NCBI GenBank assembly: GCA_945861815.1
Contig: CAMAVV010000108.1
Coordinates: 1 to 6,006 of the forward strand
DNA from: Thermoflexus hugenholtzii JAD2
GTDB taxonomy: Bacteria; Chloroflexota; Dehalococcoidia; SHYB01
Reading direction: 5' to 3'
Length of the DNA: 6,006 bases
Shown: positions 1 to 3,080 of the stretch, one piece after another
How positions within the stretch are numbered: position 1 is the first letter of the stretch
Layout of the letters: every line of letters starts with the position of its first letter
The notes under the pieces: generated by a model
What the model was told of the DNA's origin: nothing
Database searches by the model: none
What the model saw: only the letters and a program-made list of their open reading frames with translations
Translations under genes and position numbers: made by a program

Positions 1-2
1 CG

Positions 3-164
3 TGTGTGTCTTCACTCCGATGCGGCATCGGAGCGCCCTCCAAAAACCCACCTCCCTCCGCCCAGGAAACCGCCCTCGGCCCCAACAGCCCCGAGGAAAT
101 CGAACGCATGCTCAGCGCCTCCGGGCAACGCCCCCCTCGCAAACCTCGCAAAAACGCTTCTTAA
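3..164 (+). CDS. C-terminal end of an unidentified protein (5' partial)
   Basis: An open frame enters from the left edge and runs to a TAA stop at 162-164. It has no start inside the window that looks real. The last part reads SPEEIERMLSASGQ followed by a Pro/Arg/Lys-rich tail ending in RKNAS. The codons from about position 57 onward mostly end in G or C and give a plausible acidic-then-basic tail. The two other forward frames here give Pro/Arg-rich nonsense. I do not recognise the family, and the visible 53 residues are too few and too low in complexity to assign a role. A hairpin element begins seven bases after the stop, which fits a gene end. Confidence 0.5.
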   Translation, partial: CVSSLRCGIGAPSKNPPPSAQETALGPNSPEEIERMLSASGQRPPRKPRKNAS

Positions 165-169
165 TTTGT

Positions 170-215
170 CCCTCTCCCTTGAGGGGAGAGGACCTCGCGA
201 AGCGAGAGGAGAGGG
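170..215. repeat. REP-like GC-rich double hairpin in the intergenic space
   Basis: Two adjacent hairpins follow the stop of the upstream gene. The first has 8-bp arms at 171-178 (CCTCTCCC) and 184-191 (GGGAGAGG) with a five-base loop. The second has 5-bp arms at 194-198 (CTCGC) and 202-206 (GCGAG) with a GAA loop. A further GGAGAGGG at 208-215 can pair with CCCTCTCC at 170-177, so an alternative longer fold competes with the first hairpin. Similar CCCTCTCCC/GGGAGAGG palindromes occur as dispersed intergenic repeats in many GC-rich bacteria. No T-tract follows, so it is not a classical intrinsic terminator, though it could protect or end the upstream transcript. Confidence 0.65.
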
Positions 216-260
216 TGACTCCCCACCGCCCTTCCGCAAAATCGCCATCTCCCCGTAGCC

Positions 261-269
261 TGCTATGCT
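261..269 (+). promoter_or_regulatory. Possible extended -10 promoter box for the Panacea gene
   Basis: TGCTATGCT fits the extended -10 pattern TGnTAtnnT and lies 56 bases before the ATG of the Panacea-domain gene. No convincing -35 box is seen 16-18 bases upstream. The call rests on this single motif and its position in the only gap before the gene. Confidence 0.3.
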
Positions 270-324
270 TGTTTAGGGTAAAGTTACAACACCGTGCAGA
301 GTGCCTTTTGCGACAGGAGGCTCT

Positions 325-900
325 ATGGCAACGAAGATTGTTGGAAAGCCCGCGCCGGCTTTCGACTTCAACCAGGAAAAGTTCCGCAATCTGATTCTCT
401 ACGTCGCCGGGCGAAGCAAAGACGACGTCTTTTTCGGCGCCGTCAAACTGAACAAGATTCTCTTCTACTCTGACTTTTATGCCTATCGAAAGCTCGGCAA
501 GCCGATAACAGGCGCGAAGTATCAAAAGCTAGGCGAAGGCCCTGCGCCGAAGCAGATGGTCCCCGTCCGGCGCACGATGGCGGATTCCGACCAGATTGAT
601 ATCGAGCACCGGCCATACTTCAGCGGAGTCCAGCAGCGGATTGTCCCCAAAACCAAGCCCAAGATGCACCTCTTCTCCAAAGATGAGTTGGCCATTGTCG
701 ATGAGGTCATCAAGTTCTTCTGGAGTAAGACAGCGCGAGAGGTGAGCGACTACTCGCATCGGGAGCCGGGCTGGAAGGCCGCCCAGCCTCGCGAGGTCAT
801 CCCCTATGAGACGGCCTGGCTCAGCGGTGACAGCATCGAGCAGGAGGCCGAGGAGCAGATTCTGGCAAAGGTGGGCGGCGGTGGACAAGCCGCCCGGTAA
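325..900 (+). CDS. Panacea-domain (SocA-like, DUF4065) antitoxin protein
   Basis: This 191-residue protein carries the Panacea domain. The family includes the SocA antitoxin/proteolysis adaptor of Caulobacter and the antitoxins of PanAT toxin-antitoxin systems, which neutralise many unrelated toxin types. Visible family marks are the helix KLNKILFYSDFYAYRKLGK at residues 41-59, the following ITGAKYQKLGEGPAP at 61-75, and the C-terminal motif SDYSHREPGW at 141-150. An acidic IEQEAEEQIL helix (171-180) leads to a Gly-rich tail. The ATG at 325 is chosen because a perfect AGGAGG lies at 315-320, four bases upstream; the in-frame GTG at 301 has no such site. Its 3' end overlaps the next gene by 20 bases, the usual layout of a toxin-antitoxin operon with the antitoxin first. 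The gene looks intact. The family call is strong; the antitoxin role is inferred from family and context. Confidence 0.85.
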   Translation: MATKIVGKPAPAFDFNQEKFRNLILYVAGRSKDDVFFGAVKLNKILFYSDFYAYRKLGKPITGAKYQKLGEGPAPKQMVPVRRTMADSDQIDIEHRPYFSGVQQRIVPKTKPKMHLFSKDELAIVDEVIKFFWSKTAREVSDYSHREPGWKAAQPREVIPYETAWLSGDSIEQEAEEQILAKVGGGGQAAR

Positions 901-1129
901 TGAATATCAGATAGTCGACCGGGGAGCCTGGAAAGAAGCTCAGGCCTTTTTTTGCGACAAGAAACGTTTTGAGGAAGCGCTCTTTGGTATCAGTTGGACC
1001 CTCGCTCGAAACCCGCGTGCCGGGAAGCAAGCCGACAATTCCGACCTCTGAATCATGCGCCTCAACACAAGTCCCGTGGTCTTTATCGTCTACAAAATCG
1101 ATGCGCCCAGCCGCACTGTTTCCCTCGTG
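881..1129 (+). pseudogene. RelE/ParE-like toxin partner of the Panacea protein, broken by an in-frame TGA
   Basis: From GTG at 881 the frame gives 56 residues, including ALFGISWTLARNPRAGK, and stops at TGA 1049-1051. The same frame then continues without further stops through IMRLNTSPVVFIVYKID and RTVSLVS to about 1129. Read as one chain, it has the shape of a small RelE/ParE-like toxin: a helix with W..AR.P..G, then strands ending in V.F.VY.ID....V.L. The TGA falls where related sequences, from memory, carry DLWI, so a TGG to TGA change of one base is likely. An AAAGGTGG at 867-874 could be the ribosome site for GTG 881. The frame then runs into the 33-bp tRNA repeat and has no natural stop near the expected C-terminus, so the 3' end may also be lost. 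The toxin assignment is by pattern only. A sequencing error, or a truncated 56-residue protein, remains possible. Confidence 0.5.
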
Positions 1130-1162
1130 AGCGCTGGTGCCGAAGGTCGGGGTCGAACCGAC
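1130..1162 (-). repeat. Displaced 3' end of tRNA-Leu: 33-bp direct repeat, putative att site
   Basis: These 33 bases are identical to 1756-1788, the 3' end of the intact tRNA-Leu gene. In tRNA sense they hold the whole T arm (GTCGG TTCGACC CCGAC), the 3' acceptor strand CTTCGGC, the ACCA end and five following bases. Identity stops abruptly on both sides (1129 against 1755, 1163 against 1789). No anticodon or variable arm is attached, so this is a fragment and not a gene. A tRNA 3' end copied at a distance on the downstream side is the standard scar of tyrosine-recombinase integration at a tRNA. Confidence 0.9.
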
Positions 1163-1165
1163 GTT

Positions 1166-1420
1166 CTAACGATACGCCTCGCGGCGGTGAGCGACGCGAA
1201 GAACGTCGGCGTTCCTTCCGGAGAAGTCCAAAGTCAACCGCACGCGATAATCACCGGTTCGTAGGCGGTACTCCCGTTCTACGCCGTGCAATCGTTGAAG
1301 GTCTCCATATCCAGTTTCAGCGAAGCGACCTAATGCTGCCATGACTAGGTCCTGGTTCTTCGGCGTGAGCCTGTCGATGTCCTTCAAGGCTCTCGCGGAC
1401 CAGACAAGGTGCCAGATCAT
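1166..1420 (-). CDS. RelE/ParE-family toxin (type II toxin-antitoxin)
   Basis: The 84-residue product has the RelE/ParE layout. An N-terminal strand (IWHLVWSARALKDIDRL, residues 2-18) is followed by two helices (about 19-39). Then come the core strands LHGVEREYRLRTGDYRVRLT and the usual C-terminal block VLRVAHRREAYR. RelE-type toxins are ribosome-dependent mRNA endonucleases, while ParE relatives poison gyrase; the Arg-rich YRLR..DYRVRL and AHRREAYR segments fit the RelE branch better. Length is normal for the family and no lesion is visible. The ATG overlaps the antitoxin stop in an ATGA junction (1417-1420), which points to coupled translation from one transcript. The TAG stop is three bases from the tRNA-derived repeat. 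The exact target cannot be told from sequence alone. Confidence 0.85.
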   Translation of the reverse strand: MIWHLVWSARALKDIDRLTPKNQDLVMAALGRFAETGYGDLQRLHGVEREYRLRTGDYRVRLTLDFSGRNADVLRVAHRREAYR

Positions 1421-1701
1421 CGGTTTTTGAGGATATGACGCTTAACTTCCTCATGAGAGTAAACTCGCCCAGCTCGAATGTCCGCCCTGGCTTCCGCAAT
1501 CGCCGCCTCTTCCTCTTCAGTAACGGGTTCATCGTCAAGGGGAGCGTTCAAGACTGCCCGCAGCACTGGATCGTCATCTGCTTTGAGCTGTTCGAGGAGG
1601 CGGTGCGCGGCAGATAAGTTTTTCTGAGGCAACTGGTCAACGAGCTGGTGGAGACGCTCACGGCGTTTTGATTTTTGAGGCTTTGTCTGTGCCTGTGCCA
1701 T
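1417..1701 (-). CDS. Antitoxin partner of the RelE/ParE toxin
   Basis: This 94-residue protein is the first gene of the pair. A basic N-terminus (KPQKSKRRERL) leads into the helix LHQLVDQLPQKNLSAAHRLLEQL (residues 19-41). An acidic linker follows (DDDPVLRAVLNAPLDDEPVT). The C-terminal part, EEEEAAIAEARADIRAG then RVYSHEEVKRHI (64-90), is a type often found in antitoxins beside RelE-like toxins. No classical ribbon-helix-helix or HTH motif is obvious, so DNA binding, if any, probably uses the basic N-terminus. ATG at 1701 is chosen because AGGAGG lies at 1708-1713, six bases upstream. The frame stays open into the tRNA gene, but that extension is only translated tRNA. The protein should bind and block the toxin through its acidic C-terminal half, an inference from the general pattern of such pairs. 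Confidence 0.8.
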   Translation of the reverse strand: MAQAQTKPQKSKRRERLHQLVDQLPQKNLSAAHRLLEQLKADDDPVLRAVLNAPLDDEPVTEEEEAAIAEARADIRAGRVYSHEEVKRHILKNR

Positions 1702-1723
1702 CCTCGTCCTCCTGCCTGCGGTT

Positions 1724-1753
1724 GATACGAAAGAAACGATACCATAACTGCAA
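1724..1753 (-). promoter_or_regulatory. Candidate promoter/operator of the toxin-antitoxin operon
   Basis: In the 54-base gap between the tRNA-Leu repeat and the antitoxin start, TTGCAG (1748-1753) and TCGTAT (1725-1730) are 17 bases apart on the minus strand, a weak -35/-10 match (3 of 6 each). The same stretch carries GATAC twice on the plus strand (1724-1728 and 1738-1742), which could be an autoregulatory operator. Readthrough from the tRNA genes is an alternative, since no terminator is seen after tRNA-Leu. Confidence 0.3.
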
Positions 1754-1755
1754 GC

Positions 1756-1788
1756 AGCGCTGGTGCCGAAGGTCGGGGTCGAACCGAC
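1756..1788 (-). repeat. 33-bp direct repeat, copy within the intact tRNA-Leu 3' end
   Basis: This is the second copy of the repeat at 1130-1162, identical in all 33 bases. It covers the T arm, 3' acceptor strand, CCA and five bases beyond the tRNA. The outer end holds the palindrome AGCGCT. In the integration model this copy was brought by the element and restored the tRNA gene. Confidence 0.9.
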
Positions 1789-1848
1789 ACGGGAGTTTCC
1801 TCCCAACGGTTTTTGAGACCGTCGCGTCTGCCATTCCGCCACTTCGGC
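1761..1848 (-). tRNA. tRNA-Leu(CAA)
   Basis: The gene folds fully. The acceptor stem GCCGAAG/CTTCGGC is perfect, and the D arm starts GCGG. The anticodon stem is ACGGT/ACCGT with loop CTCAAAA, giving anticodon CAA at 1815-1813. A long class II variable arm GGGAG-GAAA-CTCCC and a T arm GTCGG-TTCGACC-CCGAC follow. The discriminator is A and CCA is encoded (1763-1761). The long variable arm and anticodon both indicate leucine, reading UUG codons. It lies 160 bases downstream of tRNA-Phe and may be cotranscribed with it. TACAAT at 1864-1859, ten bases upstream, could be a -10 box of its own but has no good -35. Its 3' end is repeated at 1130-1162 and its 5' end at 1923-1948. Confidence 0.97.
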
Positions 1849-1877
1849 CTATGTCGCTATTGTACCGTCGGAGAGAG

Positions 1878-1891
1878 GACGCGACGGTCTC
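1878..1891 (+). repeat. 14-bp inverted copy of the tRNA-Leu anticodon/D-stem segment
   Basis: GACGCGACGGTCTC on the plus strand is the exact reverse complement of 1815-1828, the stretch of tRNA-Leu from the 3' side of the D stem to the first anticodon base. In a transcript coming from tRNA-Phe, this leader segment could pair with the tRNA itself. It lies between the 5' tRNA remnant and the intact tRNA, so it may be debris of the same rearrangement. Confidence 0.7.
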
Positions 1892-1922
1892 TGTGATATG
1901 TCGTTGCCGCCTGCGGCGTTGG

Positions 1923-1948
1923 CGCGTCTGCCATTCCGCCACTTCGGC
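1923..1948 (-). pseudogene. tRNA-Leu 5'-half remnant
   Basis: These 26 bases are identical to 1823-1848, the first 26 nucleotides of tRNA-Leu (acceptor 5' strand and D arm), exactly 100 bp away. Identity ends at CGCG before the anticodon stem. What follows in tRNA sense is the unrelated CCAACGCCGCAGGCGGC, which contains its own small palindrome. The flanks upstream of the two copies are not alike, so a simple tandem duplication of the whole promoter-tRNA unit is not supported. The remnant lies 60 bases after tRNA-Phe, where a tandem tRNA would be expected, and may be what is left of the original tRNA-Leu. Confidence 0.8.
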
Positions 1949-2008
1949 GTTCGTCACAGCACCGCTTCTAGAGAAAGCCTGCCGCGAGGGTGGGTTGTCA
2001 GAGGAAGA

Positions 2009-2084
2009 TGGTGCCGAGGGCCAGAATCGAACTGGCGACACCGCGATTTTCAGTCGCGTGCTCTACCGACTGAGCTACCTCGGC
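2009..2084 (-). tRNA. tRNA-Phe(GAA)
   Basis: The 76-base gene has a perfect acceptor stem GCCGAGG/CCTCGGC, a D arm GCTC...GAGC and an anticodon stem CGCGA/TCGCG with loop CTGAAAA. The anticodon is GAA at 2051-2049. The T arm is GCCAG-TTCGATT-CTGGC, followed by discriminator A and an encoded CCA (2011-2009). It is the first gene of the minus-strand tRNA cluster and has its own promoter upstream. Confidence 0.97.
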
Positions 2085-2096
2085 CCACGAACAGAT

Positions 2097-2126
2097 ATGG
2101 TACGGGCGCGCTCCGCCAGGTGTCAA
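2097..2126 (-). promoter_or_regulatory. Promoter of the tRNA-Phe/tRNA-Leu cluster
   Basis: On the minus strand a perfect TTGACA (2126-2121) is followed after 18 bases by TACCAT (2102-2097), four of six matches to TATAAT. It lies 12 bases before the mature tRNA-Phe 5' end, the usual spacing for a tRNA promoter. The spacer is GC-rich. Confidence 0.7.
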
Positions 2127-2247
2127 GGAAAGGAAGTGGCGATTTCCCCTTATGGCGGCCCTTACAACTAACCTTTTGTCGCCCCCGCCGTTTTACCTAA
2201 TGTACGCACCCACAACCCGACTTCTTCTCTTTGTTCACTTCCCCCGC

Positions 2248-2284
2248 GAAGCGGCGGTCTGGTCTTCCCCCGGGCCGCCGCTTC
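2248..2284 (-). terminator. Terminator-like inverted repeat after the glycosyltransferase gene
   Basis: Perfect 10-bp arms GAAGCGGCGG (2248-2257) and CCGCCGCTTC (2275-2284) flank a 17-base loop. In the minus sense the hairpin starts six bases after the glycosyltransferase stop. No run of T follows on that strand, so intrinsic termination is uncertain; it could instead stabilise the mRNA 3' end. The stretch 2127-2247 beyond it shows no gene. Confidence 0.5.
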
Positions 2285-2290
2285 AACACG

Positions 2291-3031
2291 TCATCGGCGA
2301 ACCCTCGGTATCCCGCCGAACCGCAGCCGCATCAGCCCCTTCATGTCGCGCCACGCCGTCTGGACGACCTTCACCCGCGTATCCGGGTCGTCCACCCAGT
2401 GCACGGGCACATCCTTGATCTTAAAGCCGCGCCTCTCCCCAATGATGAGGATCTCTGAATCGAGGAACCAGCCGGTGTCCTTGGTTACGGGCAGGATCGC
2501 ATCGGCGGCGGCCCGGCTCAGCCCCTTGAAGCCGCACTGCGCATCGGAGAAGCGGGTGAAAAACATCGTCTTGATAATCAAGTTGTAGCCGCGCGACGTG
2601 ATTTCCCGCTTCAGCGTCCGCCGCTCCACCTTCGACCCTTTCATCAGCCGTGAGCCTATGGCGATATCAAAGCCATCCTTTGCAATGGCGTCGGCGAGCT
2701 TTGGCAGCGCCTCAAGGTCCGTTGAAAGGTCGACGTCCATATAACAAACGACATCGGCCTTGCTCTCCGACCAGGCCTTTCGCAGCGCCCTGCCGCGCCC
2801 GCGCTGGTCGAGACGTATCGCTTGGACTAAACCGCCTGTCCTCAGGCCATACTCCTGTGCGATGGAGTGCGTCTGGTCCGACGAGCCGTTGTCAGCGACG
2901 ACAATGCGCCACTGGTAGCCTCCCATGTGCTGCTTGCAAAAGTCCAGCAGCTTGTCCAGGGAGAGCGGGAGTTGCTTCTCTTCATTCAGGCAGGGGATCA
3001 CGATATCAATAGTCGGCATGCCGCCCGACAT
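2291..3031 (-). CDS. Family 2 glycosyltransferase, dolichyl/polyprenyl-phosphate sugar synthase type
   Basis: This 246-residue protein is a GT-A fold family 2 glycosyltransferase that should move a sugar from a nucleotide donor to a polyprenyl phosphate at the cytoplasmic face of the membrane. Marks in order are VIPCLNEEKQL (11-21), VVADNGSSDQT (44-54), RGRGRALRKAW (77-87), the metal-binding DVD within YMDVDLSTDLEALP (97-110), GSR (126-128), SDAQCGFKGLSR (162-173) and GWFLDSEILI (187-196). The CGFK and GWFLDSE blocks are typical of the dolichyl-phosphate glucosyl/mannosyltransferase branch (ALG5/DPM1-like). There is no C-terminal membrane helix. ATG at 3031 has a GGAG nine bases upstream; ATG at 3019 (MPTIDIV) is the main alternative. 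It lies 49 bases after the secreted propeller gene and is probably cotranscribed. The sugar cannot be told from sequence. Confidence 0.85.
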   Translation of the reverse strand: MSGGMPTIDIVIPCLNEEKQLPLSLDKLLDFCKQHMGGYQWRIVVADNGSSDQTHSIAQEYGLRTGGLVQAIRLDQRGRGRALRKAWSESKADVVCYMDVDLSTDLEALPKLADAIAKDGFDIAIGSRLMKGSKVERRTLKREITSRGYNLIIKTMFFTRFSDAQCGFKGLSRAAADAILPVTKDTGWFLDSEILIIGERRGFKIKDVPVHWVDDPDTRVKVVQTAWRDMKGLMRLRFGGIPRVRR

Positions 3032-3063
3032 TATATCTGTCTCCGCAGCCGGGTCACAGCGTT

Positions 3064-3079
3064 GCCAGCTATGGCTGGC
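3064..3079 (-). other. Small hairpin in the intergenic gap of the operon
   Basis: GCCAGC and GCTGGC (3064-3069, 3074-3079) form a 6-bp stem with a four-base loop one base after the stop of the propeller gene and before the glycosyltransferase. No T-tract follows. It may be a weak attenuator or an mRNA-processing structure, or it may be incidental. Confidence 0.3.
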
Positions 3080-3080
3080 G

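Larger units (their letters stand above)
1130..1788 (-). mobile_element. Putative minimal integrated cassette (toxin-antitoxin pair) in tRNA-Leu
   Basis: Two identical 33-bp copies of the tRNA-Leu 3' end stand 626 bp apart. Between them (1163-1755, 593 bp) lie only the RelE/ParE toxin, its antitoxin and about 54 bases of leader. The toxin stop codon begins three bases from the left repeat. No integrase, excisionase or transposase is encoded, so the unit could only have been moved by a recombinase acting in trans, or it is what remains of a larger element after deletion. Insertion by homologous exchange at tRNA genes is another route. The repeats are certain; calling the unit a mobile element is an inference. 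Confidence 0.55.

Noticed and set aside
1049..1051. TGA read as Trp (alternative genetic code or recoding)
   Set aside because: TGA ends the antitoxin (in the ATGA overlap) and the glycosyltransferase normally, so reassignment is unlikely. A nonsense mutation or sequence error is simpler.
1055..1264. Separate small plus-strand gene starting at ATG 1055
   Set aside because: Its first part continues the broken toxin frame. The rest reads through the tRNA repeat and antisense to the RelE/ParE toxin, and no ribosome site precedes it.
1702..1842. N-terminal extension of the antitoxin frame through the tRNA-Leu gene (begins MAEWQTRRSQK)
   Set aside because: It is merely translated tRNA sequence. 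The ATG at 1701 with AGGAGG six bases upstream is the credible start.
1130..1948. Functional split tRNA assembled in trans from the 5' and 3' pieces
   Set aside because: Both pieces lack the anticodon and variable arms, so they could not form a working tRNA. Split tRNAs are known from archaea, not from this kind of genome.
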